Assembly: GCF_000708595.2 (NCBI RefSeq)
Contig: NZ_JARP01000001.1
Location: 682,001-746,000 of the forward strand
DNA length: 64,000 nt
Reading direction: 5' to 3'
From: Flavobacterium sp. KJJ
GTDB taxonomy: Bacteria > Bacteroidota > Bacteroidia > Flavobacteriales > Flavobacteriaceae
Positions 38,670-47,496 of the stretch are shown one piece after another. Both the position numbers and the translations under genes were made by a program. The number at the start of each line of letters is the position of its first letter. Within the stretch, counting starts at the first letter, position 1. The notes beneath the pieces are model-generated. The model was given only the letters and a program-made list of their open reading frames with translations, had not been told where the DNA came from and made no database searches.

Positions 38670-39668
38670 ATGATTTTTTCTTTAATTATACCCGTGTATA
38701 ATCGCCCAGATGAAGTAGATGAGCTTTTAGAAAGTCTCTCAAAATCTGATTATAATGAACCTTTTGAAATTGTTCTTGTAGAAGATGGATCCTCAATTCC
38801 GTGTAAAGATGTAGTTATGACCTATCAAGGAAAACTTAATATTTCATACTATTTTAAAGAAAATTCAGGCCCGGGAGATTCAAGAAATTTTGGAATGCAG
38901 AAGGCTAGAGGTGATTATTTTATCATTTTTGACTCAGATTGTATTATTCCAGCGAATTATTTGACAGAAGTTAGAAAGGAATTAAATAAAGAATATGTAG
39001 ACTGTTTTGGTGGACCAGATAGAGCGCTGGACAGTTTTTCGAATATTCAGAAAGCAATAAATTTTGCAATGACTTCTTTTTTGACGACAGGAGGAATTCG
39101 AGGCGGTTCTGAAAAGATTAATAAATTCCAGCCCAGAAGTTTTAATATGGGAATTTCTAAGAAAGCATTTATTGCTTCAAACGGATTTGGAAATATTCAT
39201 CCAGGAGAAGATCCAGATTTATCTATTCGTTTATGGAATTTAGGATTTCAAACTCGACTATTTTCAGAAGCTTACGTTTATCATAAACGCAGAATCGACT
39301 GGGAAAAATTTTCTGTTCAAGTGCATAAATTTGGAATTGCAAGACCTATCTTAAATAGTTGGTATCCAGAACATAATAAACTGACTTTTTTCTTTCCTAC
39401 GGTTTTTATATTAGGATTATTATTAGCTTTTTTACTATTAATTTTTAATATTGATATTTTATTACAATTATATTTTGTATATTTCGTTATAATTTTTCTT
39501 ACAGCAAGTATTCAAAATAAAAGCATCAAAATTGGCTACTATTCTGTAATTGCAGTTTGGAAACAGTTTTATGGTTACGGAACGGGGTTTTTGGAATCAT
39601 TTGTAAAAATAATTCTTTTAAAGAAAAAACCGCAGGAAGCTTTTCCTCGTATGTTTTTTAAAGTATAA
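38670..39668 (+). CDS. Family 2 glycosyltransferase, membrane-anchored
   Basis: A 332-residue protein. The GT-A domain begins IFSLIIPVYNRPDEVDELLES, with VLVEDGSS and the metal-binding DxD-like FDSDCIIP (about residues 90-97). PGEDPDLSIRLWNLGFQTR is the acceptor-side ED motif. Two or three membrane helices lie at about 240-290. It transfers a sugar to a lipid or glycan acceptor that cannot be identified here. Its stop is 1 base before the coaE ATG. Confidence 0.92.
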   Translation: MIFSLIIPVYNRPDEVDELLESLSKSDYNEPFEIVLVEDGSSIPCKDVVMTYQGKLNISYYFKENSGPGDSRNFGMQKARGDYFIIFDSDCIIPANYLTEVRKELNKEYVDCFGGPDRALDSFSNIQKAINFAMTSFLTTGGIRGGSEKINKFQPRSFNMGISKKAFIASNGFGNIHPGEDPDLSIRLWNLGFQTRLFSEAYVYHKRRIDWEKFSVQVHKFGIARPILNSWYPEHNKLTFFFPTVFILGLLLAFLLLIFNIDILLQLYFVYFVIIFLTASIQNKSIKIGYYSVIAVWKQFYGYGTGFLESFVKIILLKKKPQEAFPRMFFKV

Positions 39669-39669
39669 G

Positions 39670-40266
39670 ATGACAAAAATTATAGGTTTAACAGGAGGAA
39701 TAGGAAGCGGAAAAACAACTATTGCAAACTATTTCGAAGAAATGGGTGTTCCTGTTTATATCGCTGATGATGGAGCCAGAAACGTAATGCAGTGTGAAGA
39801 AGTCATCGAAAAAATAAAAAAAGAATTTGGTGAATCACTTTTTGAAAATAATATTTTAAACAGAGCAAAGCTTGCAGAAATTGTATTTAATAATACTGAT
39901 AAGCTTGCACAGCTTAATGGAATAGTTCATCCGGCTGTAAAAAAAGATTTTGAATTATGGCTAAAGCAGCATGATAATTGTGAATATGTAATTTATGAAG
40001 CTGCAATTTTATTTGAAAGCGGTCGATACAAAGACTGCGATACTATTATAACTGTTACTGCCCCCGAAGAAGTTAGAATAGACAGAGTCTTAAAACGAGA
40101 TAATACCACTCGAGCCCAAGTTTTAAGCAGAATGAAAATGCAATGGAAAGATGAAGATCGTATTTCTAGAAGTAATTTTATTATTAATAACGTAAATCTT
40201 AAAATTGCTAAGGAAGAAGTTGTTAAAATCCTTAAAATTTTGAATATTAAACAAAATCAGTCTTAA
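39670..40266 (+). CDS. coaE: Dephospho-CoA kinase
   Basis: A 198-residue P-loop kinase. Walker A GLTGGIGSGKTTIANYF (7-23), IADDGARNVMQ, HPAVKKDFELWL, YEAAILFESGRYKDCDTIITV and the lid DRVLKRDNTTRAQVLSRM. It performs the last step of coenzyme A synthesis. It sits between the glycosyltransferase and the two-component genes. Confidence 0.96.
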   Translation: MTKIIGLTGGIGSGKTTIANYFEEMGVPVYIADDGARNVMQCEEVIEKIKKEFGESLFENNILNRAKLAEIVFNNTDKLAQLNGIVHPAVKKDFELWLKQHDNCEYVIYEAAILFESGRYKDCDTIITVTAPEEVRIDRVLKRDNTTRAQVLSRMKMQWKDEDRISRSNFIINNVNLKIAKEEVVKILKILNIKQNQS

Positions 40267-40312
40267 ATGTTAATATTTGGTTAATGTATTATTTAGTATA
40301 TTGTTAAAATAT

Positions 40313-40320
40313 TAATTTTG
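40313..40320 (+). promoter_or_regulatory. -7 box immediately before the histidine kinase
   Basis: TAATTTTG ends only 5 bases before the ATG at 40326, so a transcript from it would have essentially no leader. No TTG at normal spacing was found, which lowers confidence. Confidence 0.35.
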
Positions 40321-40325
40321 TTTCG

Positions 40326-41912
40326 ATGAATAAATTATTTTTTAGAATACTTGTTTTGCTTATGAGTTTGTCCCTAATTGGGATTATTCTGGTTCAAGTG
40401 TTTTGGTTCAACTCTTCGTTCAAAAATAATGACGAACAATTTAAATACCACGTAACCCAAGTAATTGGCAATGTTGCTGATAAGCTTGAACAGCAGGAAG
40501 AATATAGCTTTTACGACAAATATAATCGTTTAAGAGACAGTACTGGTAAAATTCCAAAAAAAGAAGATTTATTAGAGGTTCTTTACGTTCAAAGAAATAC
40601 TAAGACAAATAAAACGATTGTATATTCTAATACACTTACATCTGAAGATTATGATATAAGCGGTTCGCTTTTTAATAAAAAATTCAGCAGTGATAGATTT
40701 AAAAATTTCAGCTCAAAACGCGTAACTGAAGTTTATAATAACAATAACGGTATTGACAATAATGCTTTAGGGCAAAATATTATTCCTGATTTGAAAATCG
40801 AAAAATCTGGAAGTTTGGATGTTTTAAATAAAGTTCAAATGGAAATTTCGATTAAAGACGCTGCAGATGCATTGCCTTTAGAAGAGAGAATCTCTAAAGA
40901 TAAATTACAAAGTCTTCTAAAAAAAGAATTACAGGAATACGGGGTTAAGACCAAATTTGAGTTTGGAGTTCTTAACAGCGGTTTGCCAACTAAAGTAAAA
41001 TCTGATGGTTTTCATTATGATAAAGATTTAAGTTATCATATCCCAATTTATACAGATAATGAAGGAAGCAGCAGATATGAGCTATACATTACCTTTCCTA
41101 ATAAAAAGAAATTTTTATTATCAGAGTTATTAAGCATCACAATATTATCTATTGTTTTTACGCTTATTATAATAGTTGCTTACACAAGTGCTTTGAATCA
41201 ATTGCTGCGCCAAAAGCATATATCTGAGATTAAAACAGATTTTATAAACAATATGACGCATGAGTTTAAAACTCCAATTGCGACCATAAATTTAGCGCTC
41301 GACGCTATTAAGAATCCTAAAATTATTGAAGATAAAGAAAAAGTTTTTCGTTATCTCCAAATGATTAGGGATGAAAATAAAAGAATGCATGCACAAGTTG
41401 AAAATGTTCTTCGTATTTCTAAATTAGAAAAAAGAGAACTTGATATTTCAAAAGAACCAACTGCTATTCATGATATAATTGATGATGCAATTGAGCACGT
41501 AAATTTGATTTTAGAAGACAGACACGGAACAGTTGTAAAACACTTAAATGCGTCTAGAACTACATGTTTGATTAATGAAGTACATTTTACAAATGTCTTG
41601 GTTAATATTTTAGAGAATGCAATTAAGTATTCGCCAGATGTTCCTGAAATTGAAATTTTTACAGAAAATGTTAAAGACATGATTCTGGTAAAAGTTAAAG
41701 ATAATGGTCTTGGTATGAGTAAAGTTGCTCAAAAAAGGGTTTTTGAGAAATTTTATAGAGAACACACTGGAGATTTACATAATGTAAAAGGACATGGTTT
41801 AGGACTTGCTTATGTAAAAAGAATAGTGGAAGACCACAATGGTCAAGTATATGTTGAAAGCGAAAAAGGAAAAGGTAGCACCTTTATAATAAAAATACCA
41901 TTAATAAATTAA
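40326..41912 (+). CDS. Sensor histidine kinase (RprX-like)
   Basis: A 528-residue membrane kinase. A first membrane helix lies at about 6-28, a long periplasmic sensor (about 30-260) and a second helix at about 268-290. HisKA has the phospho-acceptor His in MTHEFKTPIATINLALDAI (about residue 312). The HATPase domain has NILENAIKYSP (N box), VKDNGLGMS (G1), FEKFYR (F) and GHGLGLAYVKRIV (G2). It pairs with the response regulator 3 bases downstream. The layout resembles the RprXY system of Bacteroidota; the signal is unknown. Confidence 0.93.
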   Translation: MNKLFFRILVLLMSLSLIGIILVQVFWFNSSFKNNDEQFKYHVTQVIGNVADKLEQQEEYSFYDKYNRLRDSTGKIPKKEDLLEVLYVQRNTKTNKTIVYSNTLTSEDYDISGSLFNKKFSSDRFKNFSSKRVTEVYNNNNGIDNNALGQNIIPDLKIEKSGSLDVLNKVQMEISIKDAADALPLEERISKDKLQSLLKKELQEYGVKTKFEFGVLNSGLPTKVKSDGFHYDKDLSYHIPIYTDNEGSSRYELYITFPNKKKFLLSELLSITILSIVFTLIIIVAYTSALNQLLRQKHISEIKTDFINNMTHEFKTPIATINLALDAIKNPKIIEDKEKVFRYLQMIRDENKRMHAQVENVLRISKLEKRELDISKEPTAIHDIIDDAIEHVNLILEDRHGTVVKHLNASRTTCLINEVHFTNVLVNILENAIKYSPDVPEIEIFTENVKDMILVKVKDNGLGMSKVAQKRVFEKFYREHTGDLHNVKGHGLGLAYVKRIVEDHNGQVYVESEKGKGSTFIIKIPLIN

Positions 41913-41915
41913 AAT

Positions 41916-42632
41916 ATGGAAAATAATAACAAAAGAATACTTTTAGTAGAAGATGACCTTAATTTTGGGGCAGTTCTTAAAGATTATCTAATGTTAAATG
42001 ACTTTGAAGTTACTTTAGCTAAAAACGGTATGGAAGGTTTCGAGAAATTCAAGAAAGATGTATATGATTTATGTATTCTTGATGTAATGATGCCTTATAA
42101 GGATGGTTATACTTTAGCAAAAGAAATTAGAGAGAAAAACAGTGAAGTGCCAATTATCTTCTTAACTGCGAAATCTATGAAAGAGGATGTTCTTAAAGGA
42201 TATAAAGCAGGAGCTGATGATTATTTGAATAAGCCTTTTGATTCTGAAGTTTTATTGATGAAAATCAAAGCAATCATTCAAAGAAAATCTGCTGATACAA
42301 AAGCAGAGCAAGTACAGTTCGAATTTAATATTGGTAAATTTCATTTAAATTCTAAACTTAGATTTTTAACATTCGAAAATGAAGAGCCAATAAAATTATC
42401 TCCAAAAGAAAATGAGTTGCTTAAAATGTTGATTCTTCATGAAAATGACTTAATGCCAAGAGAATTAGCATTGACTAAAATCTGGAGAGATGATAATTAC
42501 TTTACTTCAAGAAGTATGGACGTTTACATTGCTAAGCTTAGAAAATATCTAAAATCTGACGAAGATGTTGAAATTTTGAACATACACGGAGAAGGTTTCA
42601 GATTAGTTGTAAAAAGCAAAGTAACTGAATAA
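41916..42632 (+). CDS. OmpR-family response regulator (RprY-like)
   Basis: A 238-residue protein. Receiver: RILLVEDDLNFGAVLKDYL, phospho-acceptor Asp in LCILDVMMPYKDGYTLA (about residue 54), FLTAKSMKEDVLKGYKAGADDYLNKPF. Winged-helix output: IKLSPKENELLKMLILHEND and SRSMDVYIAKLRKYLK. It is encoded with the kinase just upstream and is followed by a strong terminator. Confidence 0.95.
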   Translation: MENNNKRILLVEDDLNFGAVLKDYLMLNDFEVTLAKNGMEGFEKFKKDVYDLCILDVMMPYKDGYTLAKEIREKNSEVPIIFLTAKSMKEDVLKGYKAGADDYLNKPFDSEVLLMKIKAIIQRKSADTKAEQVQFEFNIGKFHLNSKLRFLTFENEEPIKLSPKENELLKMLILHENDLMPRELALTKIWRDDNYFTSRSMDVYIAKLRKYLKSDEDVEILNIHGEGFRLVVKSKVTE

Positions 42633-42651
42633 TAATTCACCAAAAAAATAT

Positions 42652-42678
42652 AAGCTCTGAGAAATCAGAGCTTTTTTT
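42652..42678 (+). terminator. Intrinsic terminator after the two-component genes
   Basis: AAGCTCTGA, loop GAAA, TCAGAGCTTTTTTT: a perfect 9-base stem plus T-run. The remaining gap to 42873 shows no other feature. Confidence 0.9.
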
Positions 42679-42873
42679 ATGAATAAAATTTAATTTTAAT
42701 CAAAATATATGTTGAATCTTTTTGATTTAATTTATAGCGTAATTTCTGTTTAGAGGATTTAAAATAGAATGAAATTTTGCATAGTTTCTATGTTTGTCAA
42801 GAATTGAACTATTAACACTATGAATATAAAAAATTTGTCCTAATCAGTTTAATACATTAAATCTGTGGTTTAT

Positions 42874-43620
42874 TTATTTCCAATGCAACTCCAAAGCAAA
42901 ACATGTTTTTTCGCCTTTTGTAATACTGAATGTTGCTGTTGTATGATTGTCATCCTCACTTTCGTGAATGACAACATTATCTTGTAATGAAAGTTCTTTC
43001 ATGAAGTTCATTTCGAAGCTTTTTACTTCTTGTTTCATTATTCTTTTTGGATCAACATGATCTAAACACCATTCTAGATATTTTACGTTATTGACATGAT
43101 TGACAATATCTAAATCAGACAAATAAACTGTTTTTTCAAAAACGGCTTCTTTTTGATGATTGATATTTATTTTAGAAAAACCTTCTTCTGTTGCTCTGTT
43201 TGCAGGGAATAGTTCAAAATGCTCGTATGGAAGCGCTAAAGCTTCTGGACGACGTGCCTGTGTATTAAAAACGGCCCAATAGGTCTCGCAGCCTACAATT
43301 TTTTTTCCGTTTACATACATTTCAAGAGCACGAACGGAGCGTGAATTTTCAAGACTGTTAATCCAAGTTTTTACCGTTACAATATCCTGCCATTTTGGTA
43401 AAGCATGAACTTCTACGCGCATTCGGCTTAAAACCCATGCTTGATGAAATTCCTGCATATCATAAAAACTGATGCCTCCAACTTCTGAATGTGCCGCAGC
43501 AGTTAATTGCAAAATATTACACAAATCAGTGTATTTTAAAAATCCTGCTGGTGTACATTGTGTGAAATTGATTTCCCAGTCTTTACTTAAAACTGATGTA
43601 AAATTTGGAGATATTGGCAT
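42874..43620 (-). CDS. Acyl-[acyl-carrier-protein] thioesterase
   Basis: A 248-residue double hot-dog protein of the FatA/FatB-like bacterial family. The first half contains LQLTAAAHSEVGGIS and WVLSRMRVEVHALPKWQD. The second contains the active-site stretch LSDLDIVNHVNNVKYLEWCLD, with the Asn/His pair. It releases free fatty acids from ACP in the cytoplasm and so affects chain-length distribution. It is transcribed away from miaA's end, in the same minus-strand group. Confidence 0.93.
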   Translation of the reverse strand: MPISPNFTSVLSKDWEINFTQCTPAGFLKYTDLCNILQLTAAAHSEVGGISFYDMQEFHQAWVLSRMRVEVHALPKWQDIVTVKTWINSLENSRSVRALEMYVNGKKIVGCETYWAVFNTQARRPEALALPYEHFELFPANRATEEGFSKININHQKEAVFEKTVYLSDLDIVNHVNNVKYLEWCLDHVDPKRIMKQEVKSFEMNFMKELSLQDNVVIHESEDDNHTTATFSITKGEKTCFALELHWK

Positions 43621-43687
43621 TTTGTGATTTTAGATTTTTGTTTTTTTAGTAAATAGATTATAGAATAAAGAAAATAGATTTTGATCT

Positions 43688-44608
43688 TTACTCCAGTAGA
43701 TTTTCAATGTAATCTATAATTTCTTTTCTATCTGTCGCGTAATCAAACCATTTTGTGTTTTCATTTCGTTTGAACCACGTTAATTGTCTTTTGGAGAATC
43801 TTCTTGTATTTTTTTTGATTTCTTCTATCGCGAATGGCAATGTAAATTCTCCGTCAAAATAACTAAATAATTCTCGATAACCGACAGTTTGAAGCGCATT
43901 TAACGCGTTATTAGGATACAAAGATTTTGCTTCTTCAAGTAAGCCTTCGTTCATCATAATGTCAACACGCTGGTTGATTCGGTTGTAAATGATTTCTCTC
44001 TCAGCATCTAAACCAATTAAAATAGGAGTGAAGTCTCTATTGTTTTTCTTCTGATTTAAGAAGGAAGAATACGGTTTTCCTGTTCCAATACAAACTTCTA
44101 CAAAACGCATCATTCGCTGCGGGTTTTGTAATGTTTGAGGATTTTCGGCAGTTATTTTTTGATAATAATCTGGATCTAGGTTTTTTAGTTGTTCCTGAAG
44201 ATATTCAATCCCAAGTTTTTCGTAATTTGAATTTACTTCAGATCGAACTTCAAGATTGATTTCTGGGAATTCATCAAAACCTTTTAAAATTGCATCTACA
44301 TATAGTCCAGAACCGCCAATAAGAATTACAAAATCGTTGGTTTGAAAGAGCTCTTCAATTTTAGCTAAAGCTTCTTTTTCGTAATCGCCAACAGTGTAAT
44401 TTTCAAAAATAGATTTATTTTGAATGAAATGATGTTTTGCAGAATTTAATTCTTCCTGATTGGGGACAGCTGTACCAATAGTCATTTCTTTGAAAAACTG
44501 ACGGCTGTCGCAAGAAACGATCTCACATTCAAAATGTTGTGCCAAAGCAATGCTTAAGGCTGTTTTGCCTATAGCTGTTGGTCCCACAATGGTGATTAGG
44601 TATTTCAT
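43688..44608 (-). CDS. miaA: tRNA dimethylallyltransferase
   Basis: A 306-residue protein. P-loop VGPTAIGKTALSIALA (8-23), SCDSRQFFKEMTIGTAVP, GGSGLYVDAILKGFDEFP, NPQRMMRFVEV and the C-terminal TRRFSKRQLTWFKRN. It adds dimethylallyl to A37 of tRNAs reading UNN codons. Standard length. It lies 67 bases upstream of the thioesterase gene on the same strand. Confidence 0.97.
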   Translation of the reverse strand: MKYLITIVGPTAIGKTALSIALAQHFECEIVSCDSRQFFKEMTIGTAVPNQEELNSAKHHFIQNKSIFENYTVGDYEKEALAKIEELFQTNDFVILIGGSGLYVDAILKGFDEFPEINLEVRSEVNSNYEKLGIEYLQEQLKNLDPDYYQKITAENPQTLQNPQRMMRFVEVCIGTGKPYSSFLNQKKNNRDFTPILIGLDAEREIIYNRINQRVDIMMNEGLLEEAKSLYPNNALNALQTVGYRELFSYFDGEFTLPFAIEEIKKNTRRFSKRQLTWFKRNENTKWFDYATDRKEIIDYIENLLE

Positions 44609-44670
44609 ATTTTTTAGCCCAGATGTAAATGGAAACCCCGACTTATATTTGTTCGGTTTTTTTTTGGTGT

Positions 44671-44696
44671 AAAAGAGCGATCTCAGAAGCTCTTTT
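44671..44696 (-). terminator. Bidirectional-looking terminator between the ion channel gene and miaA
   Basis: AAAAGAGC (44671-44678) pairs with GCTCTTTT (44689-44696) with T-rich flanks on both strands. The stretch just before it (from 44617, AGCCCAGATGTAAATGG) resembles a dispersed flavobacterial intergenic repeat known to me from memory. Confidence 0.6.
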
Positions 44697-44761
44697 TATG
44701 CGTTAAAAAAACAACAAAGATAAGGAGGAGTTACAATTTAAAGCTGGAATTGCTGCTTAAA

Positions 44762-45601
44762 TTAATTATTTGGTAATTCGTTTCCGCATTCATAACAATA
44801 CTTTGCATTGTCAAAATGAACTTGGGAATTACAATTTGTACATATTTTTTTTGTACTTACTGCGCTATTTCTTAAACTGCTTTTTGCAAATTCTGCTGTT
44901 ACGATTCCCGTTGGTACGGCTATGATCCCATAACCTAATATCATGACTAAAGCAGCAATAAATTGCCCTAATGGGGTTTGTGGTGATATATCGCCATATC
45001 CAACCGTCGTTAAAGTTACGATTGTCCAATAAATACTCATGGGAATACTTGTAAATCCAGATTCTCTGCCTTCGACCAGATACATTATCGAACCAATTAT
45101 TATAGTACTGATCAAAACAAAATAGATAAAAACTAATATCTTTTCTTTGCTGGCTTCAATCGCTTCGCGCAATTGTATAGACTGATGCGAGATTTGAGGA
45201 ATATGCAATATCTTAAACAATCTAAAGAAACGCAGTGCTCTTACAATAGATAAAATACTGGCGCCTGGAAAAAATATCGACAAATACATTGGCAAAACTG
45301 CAAGCAAGTCGATAATTCCGTAAAAACTAAAAATGTATTTAATTGGTTTTTGAATCGAAATAATCCGCAAAAAATATTCTATTGTAAAAAATGCAGTTAT
45401 AATCCATTCACAGATAATAAGTTGTGAATGATATTTTTGATTGATTCCTTGAACGGTTTCCATCATGATTAAGAGAACACTTAGCAAAATCAATCCCAGT
45501 AAAACTAAATCGAACATTCTTCCTAAGATGGTGTTTGTACCATATAGAATTACTTTGATTTTTTCTCTGAAGATTTCGTATTTTGGTTTCGATTTTTTCA
45601 T
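44762..45601 (-). CDS. Voltage-gated-type potassium channel with C-terminal zinc ribbon
   Basis: A 279-residue six-helix ion transporter. An S4-like segment with spaced positive charges, IVRALRFFRLFKIL (about 119-132), precedes the pore. The selectivity filter TVGYGD is at 199-204. The tail carries C254, C257, C269 and C272 (CTNCNSQ...YCYECG), a zinc-ribbon pattern on the cytoplasmic side. K+ conduction follows from the filter. The role of the ribbon is unknown; it might sense metal or redox state or aid tetramer assembly. Confidence 0.93.
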   Translation of the reverse strand: MKKSKPKYEIFREKIKVILYGTNTILGRMFDLVLLGLILLSVLLIMMETVQGINQKYHSQLIICEWIITAFFTIEYFLRIISIQKPIKYIFSFYGIIDLLAVLPMYLSIFFPGASILSIVRALRFFRLFKILHIPQISHQSIQLREAIEASKEKILVFIYFVLISTIIIGSIMYLVEGRESGFTSIPMSIYWTIVTLTTVGYGDISPQTPLGQFIAALVMILGYGIIAVPTGIVTAEFAKSSLRNSAVSTKKICTNCNSQVHFDNAKYCYECGNELPNN

Positions 45602-45630
45602 ATCGGCGAAGATAATGAAAGTTTGTTTTG

Positions 45631-46992
45631 TTAAAAATGAAGAATTTTTAGCGATTTGCTTTTACGGATGTGATTGTTAATGATGTTTTTTACATCGCGA
45701 TTATGCTGCATTGGAATTAAAATATTTTTTAAGATTTCGATATTAGTAATCTGGTAATTTAGATCGTAATATGCATATCCTTTATATATTCCATTTTCTA
45801 TTAAAATTGCGCTTCTTTCGTTTACGTTTCGGCCTCTATCGAGCAAGATCATGCTTTTGTTGTCAAAACTGTTTTCAGTTATAAATTGTTGAACGCGAAT
45901 ATTGTATTCTTCTGTACTTATTTTGCCAATGCAGGCACCGTCACATTCTTTTATTTTATATTGAAAGCACTCTTTTTTGCTTTGATATAATCCAGTCAGC
46001 TTTTGACAAAGATGATACTTTGCTGTGAATTTGAAAAGTAAATTTTTACCTTCTTGTATAGAAGTAAAAGACGTAATTTCCTTTTTTCGACCGTCTGCTT
46101 TTTCAATTTTTAAATTCTGATAGCCGTTTGCATCCTTTTCTAAATACAAAGCATAAGGGAAAAACGTTTTTTTCTGAGAACGATTATATTTTGGTCGGTT
46201 GATTTTTACTTCTTCGCTTTCTTTTAAAAGGGCAATCAATTCACTGCCCGTTTCGTCATAAGTAATAGTAAAAACTTCGGCTTGAATTTTTTTGCTTTTT
46301 GTTGTAATTCCGGTAAAGTGCTGATTTATTCTTTTTTTTATATTTTGGCTTTTGCCAATGTAAATCAAATTGCCACTTTCGTTATAAATATAATAGATAC
46401 CTGTTTTAGCTGGCATTTGGCTTAAAAGATCTAAAAATTTTGGAGCAATACCTTTTTCAACTTCTAGTTTTATAAAATCTTTTACAATTGTTTTTTCTAA
46501 GTCTTTTTCTAAAAGCATTTTAAACAACTTTGTCGTTGCCATTGCGTCTCCGCTGGCACGATGCCTGTCTGCCATAGGAATACCTAAAGCACGAACTAAT
46601 TTTCCTAAACTGTAAGAAGGCTGTTCTGGTATTAATTTTTTTGCCAATTCAACTGTACAAAGGGTTCTGGCTTCAAAATCATAACCTAAACGTCTGAATT
46701 CGGTTCGTAAAATTCGGTAGTCGAAAGAGGCATTGTGAGCTACAATAATACAATCCGAAGTGATTTCTATAATTCGTTTTGCAACTTCAAAAAACTTTGG
46801 GGCAGAATGCAGCATAGCATTATTTATTCCGGTTAGCTTTACTACGAAAGGCTGAATCGGAATTTCGGGATTAACAAGGCTAATGAATTGGTCAATTACT
46901 TCGTGACCATCAAATTTATAAATGGCGATTTCAGTAATTCCTTCCTCATTAAACTGGCCTCCAGTAGTTTCTATGTCTAGTATTGCGTACAA
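45631..46992 (-). CDS. DEDDh exonuclease fused to a GIY-YIG nuclease (DnaQ/Cho-like)
   Basis: A 453-residue protein. The N-terminal epsilon-type 3'-5' exonuclease (1-180) has AILDIETTGGQ (D, E), IVAHNASFDYRIL (D) and HRASGDAMATTKL (H, D). The GIY-YIG domain (about 195-280) has GIYYIYNESGNLIYIGKSQNIKKRI with the catalytic Arg. A cysteine-bearing tail, CFQYKIKECDGACIGKI, resembles the UvrC/Cho region after the nuclease. This DnaQ-UvrC-N-type fusion is known in bacteria and is thought to act in DNA repair. Its start is 15 bases from the edge of the inverted-repeat element at 47007-47496. Confidence 0.92.
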   Translation of the reverse strand: MYAILDIETTGGQFNEEGITEIAIYKFDGHEVIDQFISLVNPEIPIQPFVVKLTGINNAMLHSAPKFFEVAKRIIEITSDCIIVAHNASFDYRILRTEFRRLGYDFEARTLCTVELAKKLIPEQPSYSLGKLVRALGIPMADRHRASGDAMATTKLFKMLLEKDLEKTIVKDFIKLEVEKGIAPKFLDLLSQMPAKTGIYYIYNESGNLIYIGKSQNIKKRINQHFTGITTKSKKIQAEVFTITYDETGSELIALLKESEEVKINRPKYNRSQKKTFFPYALYLEKDANGYQNLKIEKADGRKKEITSFTSIQEGKNLLFKFTAKYHLCQKLTGLYQSKKECFQYKIKECDGACIGKISTEEYNIRVQQFITENSFDNKSMILLDRGRNVNERSAILIENGIYKGYAYYDLNYQITNIEILKNILIPMQHNRDVKNIINNHIRKSKSLKILHF

Positions 46993-47006
46993 ATTTAGTA
47001 TTCAGT

Positions 47007-47496
47007 ATAAAATTCAATATCAATAACAATTTCAAAAATCAATATCAATTCTAAAATTGTTATTGTAATTGCCATTAAATAGAACTATTTCTTATTTAGT
47101 ATCATTTTTGATGAAATTGCAATCAGTTGCTCTACTTCGATTAGAAGTCTATTTCTTTTGCTATCATCACCTTCTTTTATATAATCTAGAATTTTTAATG
47201 AATTTCTTGATTCTTTTAACTCTTTTACAACCAATGAAACTTTAAAGATAAAATCTTTATCTGTTATTGTTCCTTGCGCTTCTCCAAAATTTAAAGATGC
47301 ACTTCCGGAAGATCTAATCAGTTGATTTTTATAATATTCATTTTCAAATATTTTTTCTAATTGTCTGCTAAAGAAAATACATTCTCCTGCAAAACGAACT
47401 AATCGATCTTCAAAGTTGAATATTTTTTCCATTTAAAATTTTAACTTTTTGCAATTTTTATTGATTTTTGAAATTGCAATTGATATTGAATATTAT
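47007..47496. mobile_element. Putative IVS-like element: four-helix-bundle gene between inverted repeats
   Basis: The left arm 47007-47050 and the reverse complement of the right arm 47453-47496 agree at 39 of 44 positions without gaps. They enclose the 115-codon gene at 47085-47432 almost exactly. The left arm can alternatively form a perfect local 12-base hairpin (47021-47032 with 47054-47065, CAATAACAATTT). The right arm includes the stop codon of yggS. No target duplication is visible. The architecture resembles 23S rRNA intervening sequences, which fold as a stem capped by an S23 reading frame. That this unit moves or is excised is inference. Confidence 0.6.
47085..47432 (-). CDS. Four-helix-bundle protein (23S rRNA intervening-sequence/S23 family)
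   Basis: A 115-residue all-helical protein. The family signature is present: FNFEDRLVRFAGECIFFSRQL at the start, YKNQLIRSSGSASLNFGEAQG in the middle and FKVSLVVKELKESRNSLKIL afterwards. Members form pentameric, positively charged bundles and were first found in rRNA intervening sequences of Leptospira and relatives; a relative (Avd) serves diversity-generating retroelements. No reverse transcriptase or variable repeat is nearby. The gene sits inside a 44-base inverted repeat between yggS and the exonuclease gene. Molecular role unknown. Confidence 0.9.
   Translation of the reverse strand: MEKIFNFEDRLVRFAGECIFFSRQLEKIFENEYYKNQLIRSSGSASLNFGEAQGTITDKDFIFKVSLVVKELKESRNSLKILDYIKEGDDSKRNRLLIEVEQLIAISSKMILNKK

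Noticed and set aside
47085..47432. Accessory (Avd) gene of a diversity-generating retroelement
   Set aside because: The four-helix bundle is related to Avd, but no reverse transcriptase, template repeat or variable repeat is present nearby.
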